DNA of 64,000 bases from Styela clava (GCF_964204865.1 NC_135261.1:8494001-8558000), one strand, 5' to 3'; positions 1 through 8,979 are shown, counted from the stretch's first letter. Notes: generated from the letters alone by a model not told the origin. Made by a program: numbers and translations.

Positions 1-353
1 TAGGGCAGTGGGTCGAGAATTGAATTGGGATAAATGATTGAATTTTCATGGTTGTGAATTTTACCTCGTTTTGTCAGTTTTCGCGTGTTATTTGTTAGAT
101 TTTAGTTGTGTTTTGGTAAATATAAGTCCCAAACTCGCAAAACCATTATTGAAATAAGTACCAATAATTTTTCAATGGTAGAGTGTAAAAAGGAAGAATT
201 CAATAGATCAAAAGTCGGGGAAACATTCGCTACTTAGTTGTTCGCATTGTTATATCCTTCTACGTAGACTTTTAGTTTTTAAAGTGCTCCGTACAGAGCC
301 TCAGGAGACAATTAGGGCTTCCGCGAGCTATTCGTTTACTCGAAAACTGTCCT
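1..353. other. no gene recognised
   Basis: AT-rich sequence without a convincing coding region. The first 18 bases are the reverse complement of a unit of the minisatellite that starts at about 354, so the window probably opens inside or next to another block of that repeat. Confidence 0.5.
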
Positions 354-590
354 TGACCCACTGCCCTATGTCCATCTACTTACCTATCCTCGACCCACTG
401 CCCGACCTCCCTGAACTTTCCTATCCTCGACCCACTGCCCTATCTCCCTCAACCTTCCTAACCTCGACCCTCCTCCCCAACTTCCACAGCCTCGAACCAC
501 CGCTCTATCTCCCTCAACCTTTCTTCACTCACCCACTGCCCTATCTGCCATAACTTACCTATCTTTGACCTACAGTGCTATACTACTCAG
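354..590. repeat. 37-bp minisatellite (ACCCACTGCCCTAT units)
   Basis: About six imperfect units of roughly 37 bp, each beginning near CGACCCACTGCCCTAT and containing CTCCCTCAACCTT. The last units grade into the left arm of the inverted repeat. The open frame across it (284-553, proline and leucine rich) is a by-product of the repeat and is not called as a gene. Confidence 0.8.
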
Positions 591-850
591 AACCTGACCT
601 AACGGCGTTTTATTCACGACCCGATCACCACACTGAACTTTACTATCTTGCGACCAACTTCCATTGGTTATACTGGTCGTGTATGCCAATGGGATGATTC
701 ATTTGTACGTCGACAAAACATGATTGACGGCATTCGTAAATGTAGGCTTGAATCTCAAATGGTAAACAATAACCATAATTGGCAGTTTAAAAATGTGTTA
801 CTAATTGGGCTACTGATGGTTTCTTGTTGGGAATGACAGTTTTCTAAATT
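541..850 (+). repeat. left arm of a diverged inverted repeat
   Basis: Reads nearly the same as the reverse complement of about 3185-3462, with substitutions and small indels throughout. Shared blocks include ACTTCCATTGGTTATACTGG / ACTTCCATGTGTTATACTGG, AAAACATGATTGRMGG and ATCTCAAATGGTAA. Similarity seems to continue faintly past the retroelement insertion (AACAAGCCGTTTGAT against AACAGGCCATTCGAT), so the retroelement entered the inner end of this arm. Confidence 0.8.
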
Positions 851-948
851 TGAACAAGCCGTTTTATTTATTGCTGTTTTGATTAAGGCAACCCCTCACC
901 GGGTTAGGCCCTCGACAGCAACGAAGCAAGAATAAAAGGAAGAAGAAG

Positions 949-2466
949 ATGACATACGCCGAAGCCGCCTCAACAACGCCTACACCTACAAGCGAAGAAG
1001 CGACTGCACCGAATACACGACCTCGCACTCTGTTCCTGACAACCACCAAAGACCTGGACTTCCCTCGACTGTTCGACATCCTGAAGATCGACTCAGCGTC
1101 CCGCAACTATGTCGACAACATCGCGGGATTGTTCGAGGGAAGAAAAGGTCAGTGGATTTGTACTTTTGCCGCCACCGACGAACCCAACTCTAGCTGTCGC
1201 GAGCAATTTATGCACGACACAAAGGGTGAAATAAGAGTTTCAGACGGTACTATTACGGTATCGCTGCCTACCGAAGCACCAATCCGAATATCAATTCGGG
1301 GGATACCGGGAGAAACGTCTTACAGCAAGGCCGTGTCTACAATCGAACGACTGCAGTGCGGAAAAGTCCGGAATGCCACCAGGAACTGGTACAGAGGTAC
1401 GGCTATTTATAATGGTTACACTTCATTCTTTATTGAAAATTTTAAAAAGGACAGGTTGCTAGACTACTTGATCATCGACGGGAAAAGTTGCAAAACCTAC
1501 TTACCCAGGGAATTATACGTGCCAACCTGTGGAAGGTGTTTAAAGCCTTGTCACAACTTCACTGAATGCGAGAGTGAGCCAGTATGTCGCTACTGTAACC
1601 AGCTGGGCCATCTTCTAAAAGATTGTCCATCCAGAAGGAAAGAGTTTCCATCGATTTCTGGATCTACATGGACCATCCCAAGACGTCCAAAACAGCGACC
1701 AGAAAACCCACCTCAATCGAAACAACCAAGTAACCAAGATGCCTCAGAATCGGCAACAAACCTGGATTTACGAAATGCTTCACAACCTGGACTAATTTTG
1801 AATTTACAAAATGCACCACAACCTTCACCAAATTCGGGACTACAGAACAACCAAAATGTCGCACAACCTGAAACAACTACCAAACCGGATATACCAAGCA
1901 AAAACTACCAAATGGACTTACAACCCGAATTGACTACTCTTGGAAATACCTCGCACGGCACCACAATCAACAGGCATGACAATATGATCGATCCAGTCTC
2001 GGATGTAATTGAATTTTCCTCTTCCACCGAATCAACTGACTTGAAAGAAATTAGCAACTGGTCGGAGTGCGAAGAGGTGGGAAGCGTTTTAAGCCCTCTA
2101 TCAACACCGCCGAACCTACCGCTGCCCAAACAAACAAGGCAGTCGTCCAGACTCAAACAATCATCGACGATAGGCAACACTCCGTATCACCCTCCTTCCA
2201 AAAGCAATCCGTATGTTAGAGTAATGGTGCACAACATCCAGGCTCCGGACTTATCAACATCTTCCGTCTTTTCTACTACACCGGATGAAACATCCTCTGC
2301 ACCAGCAAATATGGAATATAATAAATCTAAACCAACTGTGGACTTACCTGAATCAAATCTCGACAATTCGGACTATGCAAACAAAAGAAGCCGTGAGGAA
2401 ACTTCATCAGACTCTTCATTCTCAACTTCCTTGAAATTCAAACTATCTGGCAAGAAGAAAAAGTAG
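949..2466 (+). CDS. LINE ORF1 / gag-like nucleic-acid-binding protein, two CCHC zinc knuckles
   Basis: Intact 505-codon frame. Two adjacent CCHC knuckles of the form C-x2-C-x4-H-x4-C lie near residues 190-226 (starting CGRCLKPCH and CRYCNQLGH). Before them is a folded-looking region (about residues 20-185) that may be the RRM-like part common in LINE ORF1 proteins; this is inferred, not shown. After them comes a long, low-complexity tail rich in P, S, T, N and Q, with a short internal repeat (LRNASQP, LQNAPQP, NVAQP) near residues 270-310, ending in a lysine run. In LINEs such proteins coat the element RNA as a chaperone. The ATG follows a purine-rich leader, and there is no intron. The open frame suggests a fairly recent insertion. 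A domesticated host gene cannot be excluded, but the poly(A) tail and target duplication favour a retroelement. Confidence 0.8.
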   Translation: MTYAEAASTTPTPTSEEATAPNTRPRTLFLTTTKDLDFPRLFDILKIDSASRNYVDNIAGLFEGRKGQWICTFAATDEPNSSCREQFMHDTKGEIRVSDGTITVSLPTEAPIRISIRGIPGETSYSKAVSTIERLQCGKVRNATRNWYRGTAIYNGYTSFFIENFKKDRLLDYLIIDGKSCKTYLPRELYVPTCGRCLKPCHNFTECESEPVCRYCNQLGHLLKDCPSRRKEFPSISGSTWTIPRRPKQRPENPPQSKQPSNQDASESATNLDLRNASQPGLILNLQNAPQPSPNSGLQNNQNVAQPETTTKPDIPSKNYQMDLQPELTTLGNTSHGTTINRHDNMIDPVSDVIEFSSSTESTDLKEISNWSECEEVGSVLSPLSTPPNLPLPKQTRQSSRLKQSSTIGNTPYHPPSKSNPYVRVMVHNIQAPDLSTSSVFSTTPDETSSAPANMEYNKSKPTVDLPESNLDNSDYANKRSREETSSDSSFSTSLKFKLSGKKKK

Positions 2467-2580
2467 TTGTAAGTAATTCGGACCCCACAAATCAAATTTC
2501 TATACTCTGGACATTCATTTCGGCCTCTAAACATCACGCGTACAAAGATTTGCCCGGTTGAAGGCATAAAACTCAACTAA

Positions 2581-2754
2581 GATAATACCATCCCACTTAT
2601 AGCGGATGTGATGAATGGAAGACTACCTCTTCATGTGGTATATGAAATGGTGATCTCTATGGCAAAGAGAATTGATCCACAAAACTTCCGTCGACATAGT
2701 CTGGGTATGAAGGCATTTGGGCTGGATTCCAGACTTTGTCGTTCTGATCCGTAA
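2581..2754 (+). other. short open stretch, possible ORF2 C-terminal remnant
   Basis: A 57-codon frame with no start of its own runs from just after a stop to a double stop right before the poly(A) tail. It contains the words LHVVYEMV and KAFGLDSRLC. The position fits the tail end of a LINE ORF2 left after an internal deletion, but I cannot confirm homology by eye. Confidence 0.25.
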
Positions 2755-2790
2755 TAGAAAAAAAAAAAAAAAAAAAAAAAAAAGCCGTTT

Positions 2791-3184
2791 GATGCCTTTA
2801 TAATTGGCCATGTTGTGAGTCTTGTGACAATATGATGCTGATCCGAGACAAGCAATAGTGCTCTGGTCCGTATAAAGTATTTTTTTCAACATTTTATACT
2901 AAAACGTGCGAAATGCGTCCTTTGCAACTTCATTAAGTTGCAGATAAGATAAGCTCAATTTTTGGACTATACGCTGAATTAAAGGGCAGTTGGCAATGCT
3001 AGCTACGACAAAACGTTTCATGGCTTAAAAATAGATATGGCAGAACATTCGTTGAAAAAGACCAAGCGTGTAAATATTTGAATATTTCCTCATCGTTTTG
3101 CCTTGCACGGAAATACAGGCGACATTGAATGAGTTTGTGGAAAGCAACTCAGATACTTCGATATCGAATGGCCTGTTAAAATTT
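2791..3184. other. centre of the inverted repeat, no gene seen
   Basis: Sequence between the poly(A) insertion and the right arm. Weak inverted similarity to itself suggests the palindrome centre lies here. No coding or RNA feature is recognised. Confidence 0.4.
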
Positions 3185-3462
3185 AAAAAACAGTGACTCC
3201 AAACCCGATGCCATCAGTAGCCTAATTAGTAGCACATTTTTGAGCCACTAATTATGGTTATTGATTACCATTTGAGATTCCAGCCTACAGTTACGAATTC
3301 CTCCAATCATGTTTTGTGGACGTACGATTGAATCCTCTCATTGGCATACTCGACCAGTATAACACATGGAAGTTGGTCGCCAGATGGTAAAGTTCGTTTT
3401 GACGATCGAGTCGTGGTTATAGCGCCGTTAGGTTAGGTACTGAGTGGTATAGCGCCGTGGGT
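3185..3462 (-). repeat. right arm of the diverged inverted repeat
   Basis: Reverse complement matches 541-850. Its outer end abuts the tRNA array exactly where a tRNA-Pro is broken. The word CTTTGACC is shared by the minisatellite-like end of the arm and the broken tRNA, a likely microhomology at the breakpoint. Confidence 0.8.
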
Positions 3463-3496
3463 CAAAGCGAGGATCAAACTCCTAGACCAACGAGCC
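3463..3496 (-). pseudogene. tRNA-Pro 5' half (split by inversion)
   Basis: First 34 nt of a tRNA-Pro (GGCTCGTTGG... to CGCTTTG), ending in the anticodon loop at the array edge. Its missing 3' half is probably the orphan piece at 5331-5369. Confidence 0.8.
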
Positions 3497-3720
3497 AATC
3501 GGAAGCCGAAGTCTACAACGATATTTTCAGCCTTGATTTTGAAATAATCAAACTCTATGCAAACATTGGGTTATTTTGGACTGAGAGGTTAAGATATTAT
3601 TGACATGGATAAGTAGAAACATTGATATATATTACGGAAGAAAGAGAACCGGAGAGAGGAAGGGTGAAACTCAAATCATATATTGTTTTAAAAATTAAAA
3701 ATGTTATTTATCATGAAAGG

Positions 3721-3808
3721 TCCTTCGAGTGGGATTCGAAACAGCGACCTATGGATATCTGATTTCTATCACTACAGTCCACCGCTCTACCAACTGAGCT
3801 ATCGAAGG
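3721..3808 (-). pseudogene. tRNA-Tyr(GTA) copy, damaged T-arm
   Basis: 88 nt: 73 plus a 15-nt intron after GACTGTAG. The acceptor stem is intact, but the T-stem (GCTGT / CCCAC) has three mismatches. Confidence 0.7.
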
Positions 3809-3988
3809 TCACACGGAAAAGAAGGAATTACGGCTGAGTTGACGTTCCTAAATGGAGATGTTTCATATAAAAACGAAAACACATGATGTTTGACACAAAA
3901 ACCTTAACACAGGATCATACATTCTTTCCCAAATATGAGAATTATCAAATGAGACATTGGGTAAGACTGAGTAGTGATACAAAAGCGA

Positions 3989-4060
3989 GGTCTCGTCCGT
4001 GATTTGATCCCGTAACCTCTCGCACCCAAAGCGAGAATCAAACAAATAGACCAACGAGCC
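3989..4060 (-). pseudogene. tRNA-Pro(TGG)-like, damaged T-arm
   Basis: 72 nt with anticodon loop TTTGGGT. The D-loop is altered (CTATTTGTTTG) and the T-stem (ACGGG / CACGG) no longer pairs well. Confidence 0.7.
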
Positions 4061-4285
4061 AATCGATAGCTTGAGGTTTACAACGACATTTTCAGCCTTC
4101 ATTTTTGAAATAATTAAACTCTATGCAGACATTGGGGTATTTGGGACTGACAGGTTAAGATAGTATAGAAATGGAGAAATAGAAACATTGCGATATATTA
4201 CGTCAGACAGAGAACCGGAGAGGGGAAGGGTGAAACTCAAATCATATATTGTTTAAAAATTACAAATTCCATCTATTTCAAAAGC

Positions 4286-4373
4286 TCCTTCGAGCCGGAT
4301 TCGAACCAGCGACCTATGGATATCAGCTTTCTATCACTACAGTCCACCGCTCTACCAACTGAGCTATCGAAGG
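4286..4373 (-). tRNA. tRNA-Tyr(GTA), intron-containing, intact
   Basis: 88 nt with a 15-nt intron between positions 37 and 38. Acceptor CCTTCGA / TCGAAGG, D-stem GCTC / GAGC and T-stem GCTGG / CCGGC all pair. A box TAGCTCAGTTGG and B box GGTTCGAATCC are consensus. One of the best copies; it should be functional. Confidence 0.92.
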
Positions 4374-4486
4374 CCACACGTCTATTAGAGCATTACCTCT
4401 GAGTTGGAGATCATAAATTGGGATATAACATGAAAAAAACAAAACACATAACAAATTTATTTAGATCTCCCTATAAAAAAAAAAAT

Positions 4487-4574
4487 TCCTTTGAGCCGGG
4501 TTCGAACCAGCAACCTATGGATCTCAGCCTTCTACCCTTACAGTCCATCGGTGTATCAACTGAGCTATCGAAGC
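4487..4574 (-). pseudogene. tRNA-Tyr-like relic
   Basis: Tyr-derived, with GACTGTA and an intron of the GGGTAGAAGGCTGAG type. The 5' end is degraded (GCTTCGAT preceded by T), the D-stem is broken and the acceptor has a mismatch. Confidence 0.7.
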
Positions 4575-4816
4575 ATTAATACTCGGTTGGAGTTTATAAA
4601 TAGAGATTTAACATGAAAAAAACAAAACACATGATCGGATAATCTGTCAGATTGATGACAAATTGTTATTATTAAGTAAGAATTTGATCTCGACTGGGCA
4701 ATAGTGAAGAATCGTCCCGGATTTGAACAAAAGGCGATGTTTACAACGACATATCCAATATAATGAAAGTCTATGCAGACATAACAAATTTATTTAGATC
4801 TCCTTATTAAAAAAAT

Positions 4817-4904
4817 TCCTTCGAAGCGAATTCGAACCAGCGAACTATGGATTTCAGCCTTCTACCCCTACAGTCAACCGGTCAATCAACTGAGCTATCG
4901 GAGG
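4817..4904 (-). pseudogene. tRNA-Tyr-like copy (GACC D-stem subfamily)
   Basis: 88 nt, anticodon GTA, 15-nt intron. D-stem GCTC / GACC has a mismatch, the anticodon stem has a mismatch (TTGA against TCCA), and the T-stem is partly unpaired. Confidence 0.65.
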
Positions 4905-5051
4905 GCATATCTTGACAAGACGCCTGATTTAAAATTCATACATCGAAATGTTTAATACAAAAACCAAAACACATGATCAGACATTATGTACGAATTATGA
5001 GAAGTTATTTAAGGGAACATTGGTTCAGACTGGGTAGTGATACAAAAGCAA

Positions 5052-5123
5052 GAGCTCGTCCGGGATTTGAACCCGGGAACTCTCGCACCCGATGCGAGAA
5101 TCATACCCCTAGACCAACTAGCC
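5052..5123 (-). tRNA. tRNA-Pro(CGG), near-intact
   Basis: 72 nt. Anticodon stem CTCGC / GCGAG encloses loop ATCGGGT, anticodon CGG. T-stem CCGGG / CCCGG pairs. The acceptor has one A-G mismatch (GGCTAGT) and one G-T pair. Confidence 0.8.
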
Positions 5124-5330
5124 AATCGAAAGCCGGGGTTTACAACGACATTTTCAGCCTCGGTTTTAAAATAATCAAACTCTATGCAGACATCGGGGTA
5201 TTTTGGACTGAGAGTTTAAGATAGTATTGACATGGATAAATAGAAACATTGATATACAATACGGAAGAAAGAAAACCGGAGAGAGGAAAGGTGAGACTAA
5301 AATCATATATCGTTTTAAAAATTACAAATT

Positions 5331-5369
5331 TCGGTGCGAGAGGTCCCGTGTTTAAATCACGGACGAGAC
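5331..5369 (+). pseudogene. tRNA-Pro-derived 3' half (split by inversion)
   Basis: Starts in the anticodon loop (TCGGT GCGAG) and runs to ACGAGAC with the T-arm CCGTG / CACGG. It is preceded directly by spacer sequence. With the fragment at 3463-3496 it adds up to one full-length tRNA. Confidence 0.8.
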
Positions 5370-5523
5370 TTCGCTTTCGTGTCACTACCCAGTCTGAACT
5401 AATGTCTCATTTCATAACTTCTCAATATTAGGACAGAATGTCTGATCATGTTTTTTGGTTTTTGTATCAAACATCTCCATTTATGAACGTCAACTGAGGC
5501 GTAATGCCTTCCTAGTCGTGTAA

Positions 5524-5611
5524 CCTTCAATAACTCAGTTGGTAGAACGGTAGACTGTAGTGATAGAAAGCTGATATCCATAGGTCGCTGGTTCGAATAA
5601 GGCTCGGAGGA
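5524..5611 (+). pseudogene. tRNA-Tyr-like relic
   Basis: 88 nt with GTA and the 15-nt intron. The acceptor is mispaired (CCTTCAA / TCGGAGG), the A box is changed to TAACTCAG, and the T-arm has AATAAGG. Confidence 0.7.
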
Positions 5612-5978
5612 GCTTTCGAAATCGATAAAGTGTGTAATTTCTAAAACAATACATGATTTCAGTTTCGCCCTTCCTCTCTCCGGTTCTCTGTTTTTCAAAA
5701 CATATCGCAATGTTTCTATTTCTCCATGTCAATACTATCTCAACCTTTCAGATAAATTTTATAACAGATGAAATTTGTAATTTTTAAAACGATCTATGAT
5801 TTTAGTCTCACCTTTCCTCTCTCCGGTTTTCTTTCTTCCGTATTATATATCAATGTTTCTATTTATCCATGTCAATACTATCTTAAACTCTCAGTCCAAA
5901 ATACCCCGATGTCTGCATAGAGTTTGATTATTTTAAAACCGAGGCTGAAAATGTCGTTGTAAACTCCGGCTTTCGATT

Positions 5979-6050
5979 GGCTAGTTGGTCTAGGGGTATG
6001 ATACTCACTTCGGGTGCGAGAGGTCCCGGGTTCAAATCCCGGACGAGCCC
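5979..6050 (+). tRNA. tRNA-Pro(CGG)
   Basis: 72 nt, loop TTCGGGT, perfect T-arm. One mismatch each in the acceptor stem (GGCTAGT) and anticodon stem (CTCAC / GCGAG). T4 run follows. Functionality is uncertain. Confidence 0.75.
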
Positions 6051-6203
6051 TTGCTTTTGTATCACCACCCAGTCTGAACCAATGTCTCGTTTAATAACTT
6101 CTCATAATTCAGACAGAATCTCTGATCATGTGTTTTGGTTTTTTCATGTTAGATCTCAATTTAGGAACGTCAACTCAGGAGTAATGCATTCCTTGTTGTA
6201 TGA

Positions 6204-6291
6204 CCTTCGATAGCTCAGTTCGTAGAGCGGTGGACTGTAGTGATAGAAAGCTGATATCCATAGGTCGCTGGTTCGAATCCGGCTCGGAGGA
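6204..6291 (+). tRNA. tRNA-Tyr(GTA), intron-containing
   Basis: 88 nt with a 15-nt intron. Acceptor pairs with one T-G. D-stem GCTC / GAGC pairs and the T-arm is perfect. The usual D-loop GG is changed to CG (CAGTTCGTAGAGC), which may weaken folding. Confidence 0.8.
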
Positions 6292-6658
6292 GCTTTTGAA
6301 ATAGATTAAATTTGTATTTTTTAAAACAATACATGATTTCAGTTTAGCCCTTCCTCTCTCCGGTTCTCTGTCTTTCGTCATATATCGAAATGTTTCTATT
6401 TCTCCATGTCAATACTATCTTAACTTTTCAGATAAACTTTATAATAGATGAAATTTTTAATTTTTAAAACAATATATGATTTGAGTTTCACCTTTCCTCT
6501 CTCCGGTTCTCTTTCTTCCGTAATATATATCAATGTTTCTACTTATCCATGTCAATAATATCTTAACCTCTCAGTCCAAAATAACCCAATGTTTGCATAG
6601 AGTTTGATTATTTCAAAATTAAGGCTGAAAATATCGTTGTAAACTTCGGCTTCCGATT

Positions 6659-6730
6659 GGCTCGATGGTCTAGGAGTTTGATTCTCGCTTTGGGTGCGAG
6701 AAGTCCCGGGTTCAAATCCCGAACGAGCGC
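6659..6730 (+). pseudogene. tRNA-Pro(TGG)-like, damaged acceptor
   Basis: 72 nt, loop TTTGGGT, good T-arm. The acceptor GGCTCGA / ACGAGCG has mismatches at both ends. Confidence 0.65.
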
Positions 6731-6832
6731 TCGTTTTTGTATCATTACCCCAAAATACCCCAATCTTTGCATAGAGTTTGAATATTTTAAAATCAAGGCT
6801 AAAAATGTCGTTGTAAACTCCGGCTTTCGATT

Positions 6833-6904
6833 GGCTCGTTGGTCCAGGGGTATGATTCTCGTTTTGGGTGCGAGAGGTCCCGGGTTCAAATCCCGGACGA
6901 GCCC
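6833..6904 (+). tRNA. tRNA-Pro(TGG), intact
   Basis: 72 nt. Acceptor GGCTCGT / ACGAGCC and T-stem CCGGG / CCCGG pair fully. Anticodon stem CTCGT / GCGAG has one T-G. Loop TTTGGGT, anticodon TGG. B box GGTTCAAATCC, then a T4 run. Confidence 0.92.
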
Positions 6905-7051
6905 TTGCTTTTGTATCACTACCCAGTCTGAACCAATGTTTCATTAAATAACTTCTCATAATTCATACAGAATGTCTGATCATGAGTTTTGGTTTTTGTA
7001 TTAAACATTTCAATGTATGAATTTTAAATCAGGCATCTTGCCAAGATATGC

Positions 7052-7139
7052 CCTTCGATAGCTCAGTTGATAGACCGGTTGACTGTAGAGGTAGAAGGCT
7101 GAAATCCATAGCTCGCTGGTTCGAATCCGCCTCGAAGGA
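7052..7139 (+). pseudogene. tRNA-Tyr-like copy (GACC subfamily)
   Basis: 88 nt, anticodon GTA, perfect acceptor stem. D-stem GCTC / GACC, anticodon stem and T-stem (GCTGG / CCGCC) each have a mismatch. T run follows. Confidence 0.65.
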
Positions 7140-7380
7140 ATTTTTTAATAAGGAGATCTAAATAAATTTGTTATGTCTGCATAGACTTTCATTATATTGG
7201 ATATGTCGTTGTGAACATCGCCTTTTGCTCAAATCCGGGACGATTCTTCACTATTGCCCAGTCGAGATCAAATTCTTACTTAATAATAAAAATTTCTCAT
7301 CAATCTGACAGATTATCCGATCATGTGTTTTGTTTTTTTCCTTTTATATCTCTATTTACGAACTCCAACTGAGGATTAAT

Positions 7381-7468
7381 GCTTCGATAGCTCAAATGAT
7401 AGACCGGTGGACTGTAGGGGTAGAAGGCTGAGATCCATAGGTTGCTGATTCGAATCCAGCTCGAAGGA
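7381..7468 (+). pseudogene. tRNA-Tyr-like relic (GACC subfamily)
   Basis: 88 nt with GTA and a 15-nt intron. Position 1 is G, the A box is TAGCTCAAATGA, and the B box is GATTCGAATCC. Confidence 0.65.
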
Positions 7469-7580
7469 ATTTTTTTTTTATATGGAGATCTAAATATATT
7501 TGTTATGTGTTTTGTTTTTTTCATGTTATATCTCAATTTATGAATTCCAACTCAGAGGTAATGCTTTAATACACGTGTTT

Positions 7581-7668
7581 CCTTCGATAGCTCAGTTGGT
7601 AGAGCGGTGGACTGCAGTGATAGAAAGCTTATATCCATAGGTCGCTGGTTCGAATCCGGCTCGAAGGA
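7581..7668 (+). tRNA. tRNA-Tyr body with GCA (Cys) anticodon
   Basis: 88 nt. Acceptor, D-stem and T-stem all pair as in the intact Tyr copies, and the 15-nt intron is kept. The anticodon triplet, however, is GCA (GACTGCAG instead of GACTGTAG), the cysteine anticodon. If transcribed, spliced and charged by either synthetase it could mistranslate. A recent single-base mutation in a redundant copy is the simplest account. Confidence 0.7.
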
Positions 7669-7894
7669 GCTTTTGAAATAGATAAAATTTGTAATTTTTA
7701 AACAATATATGATTTGAGTTTCACCCTTCCTCTCTCCGGTTCTCTGTCTGACGTAATATATCGCAATGTTTCTATTTCTCCGTTTTAATACTATCCTATC
7801 CTGCCAGTCGTAAATTACCCCAATTTCTGCATAGAGTTTGGGTATTTCAAAAATGAAGGCTGAAAATGTCGTTGTAAACCTCAAGCTATCGATT

Positions 7895-7966
7895 GGCTCG
7901 TTGGTGTATGTGTATGATTCTTGCTTTCGGTGCGAGAGGTCCCGTGTTTAAATCACGGACGAGACT
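7895..7966 (+). tRNA. tRNA-Pro-derived, anticodon TCG (Arg), T-arm variant
   Basis: 72 nt. Anticodon stem CTTGC / GCGAG encloses TTTCGGT, anticodon TCG. T-stem is CCGTG / CACGG, so a G-C pair became T-A on both sides. The T-loop is TTTAAAT, which weakens the B box. Acceptor has a G-A mismatch at pair 2. Confidence 0.55.
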
Positions 7967-8119
7967 TCGCTTTCGTGTCACTACCCAGTCTGAACTAATG
8001 TCTCATTTCATAACTTCTCAATATTAGGACAGAATGTCTGATCATGTTTTTTGGTTTTTGTATCAAACATCTCCATTTATGAACGTCAACTGAGGCGTAA
8101 TGCCTTCCTAGTCGTGTAA

Positions 8120-8207
8120 CCTTCAATAACTCAGTTGGTAGAACGGTAGACTGTATTGATAGAAAGCTGATATCCATAGGTCGCTGGTTCGAATACGGCT
8201 CGGAGGA
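8120..8207 (+). pseudogene. tRNA-Tyr-like relic, twin of 5524-5611
   Basis: Same defects as the copy at 5524 (CCTTCAA acceptor, TAACTCAG), plus GTAT in place of GTAG next to the intron. The flanks show it was copied as part of a 400-bp block. Confidence 0.7.
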
Positions 8208-8431
8208 GCTTTGGAAATCGATAAAATGTGTAATTTCTAAAACAATACATGATTTCAGTTTCGCCCTTCCTCTCTCCGGTTCTCTGTTTTTCATAACATA
8301 TCGCACTGTTTCTATTTATCCATGTCAATACTATCTTAACCTATCTGTCCAAAATACCCCAATGTTTGCATAGAGTTTGATTATTTTAAAATCAAGGCTG
8401 AAAATGTCGTTGTAAACTCCGGCTTTGGATT

Positions 8432-8502
8432 GACTCGTTGGTCTAGGGGTATGATTCTCGCTTGGGTGCGAGAGTTCCCGGGTTCAAATCCTGGACGAGC
8501 TC
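8432..8502 (+). pseudogene. tRNA-Pro-like with 6-nt anticodon loop
   Basis: 71 nt. Stem CTCGC / GCGAG now holds only TTGGGT, one base short. Acceptor starts GACTCGT. T-stem is intact apart from one C-T change. Confidence 0.7.
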
Positions 8503-8649
8503 TTGCTTTTGTATCACTACCCAGTCTGAACCAATATTTCCTTAAATAACTTCTCATAATTCGTACATGATGTCTGATCATGTGTTTTGGTTTTTGTATT
8601 AAACATTTCAATGTATGAAATTTGAATCAGGCGTCTTGTCAAGATATGC

Positions 8650-8737
8650 CCTCCGATAGCTCAGTTGATAGACCGGTTGACTGTAGGGGTAGAAAGCTGA
8701 AATCCATAGTTCGCTGGTTCGAATCCGCTTCGAAGGA
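8650..8737 (+). pseudogene. tRNA-Tyr-like copy (GACC subfamily)
   Basis: 88 nt, GTA, 15-nt intron. Acceptor, D-stem and anticodon stem carry mismatches. It matches the minus-strand copy at 4817 closely. Confidence 0.65.
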
Positions 8738-8979
8738 ATTTTTTTAATAAGGAGATCTAAATAAATTTGTTATGTCTGCATAGACTTTCATTATATTGGA
8801 TATGTCGTTGTAAACATCGCCTTTTGTTCAAATCCGGGACGATTCTTCACTATTGCCCTGTCGAGATCAAATTCTTACTTAATAATAACAATTTGTCATC
8901 AATCTGACAGATTATCCGATCATGTGTTATGTTTTTTTCATGTTAAATCTCTATTTATAAACTCCAACTGAGTATTAAT

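Larger units (their letters stand above)
865..2781 (+). mobile_element. ORF1-only LINE-like retroelement with poly(A) tail
   Basis: The 3' end is a run of about 25 A (2758-2781). The same 9-bp word AAGCCGTTT lies just before the element (856-864) and just after the tail (2782-2790), as expected for target-primed reverse transcription. Inside are about 85 bp of leader, one complete gag-like ORF (949-2466) and about 290 bp of 3' sequence. No endonuclease or reverse transcriptase is present, so it cannot move by itself and would need a partner LINE. The layout resembles half-LINE (HAL1-type) elements or an internal deletion of a full LINE. The exact 5' end is inferred from the target duplication. 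Confidence 0.75.
3463..5123 (-). repeat. higher-order repeat block, inverted copy
   Basis: Reading leftward from 5123 the order is Pro-Tyr-Tyr-Tyr-Pro-Tyr-Pro with 5' ends at offsets 0, 219, 549, 750, 1063, 1315 and 1627. The plus-strand block starting at 8432 has offsets 0, 218, 548, 748, 1061, 1313 for the same six genes. Confidence 0.85.
6833..8431 (+). repeat. higher-order repeat block A
   Basis: Pro 6833, Tyr 7052, Tyr 7381, Tyr 7581, Pro-like 7895, Tyr-like 8120 (offsets 0, 219, 548, 748, 1062, 1287). The last part (about 7930-8340) is nearly identical to 5336-5745. Confidence 0.85.

Noticed and set aside
949-2466. CCHC protein as an ordinary host gene
   Set aside because: No introns, and a poly(A) tail and matching 9-bp words flank the unit, so a retroelement origin fits better.
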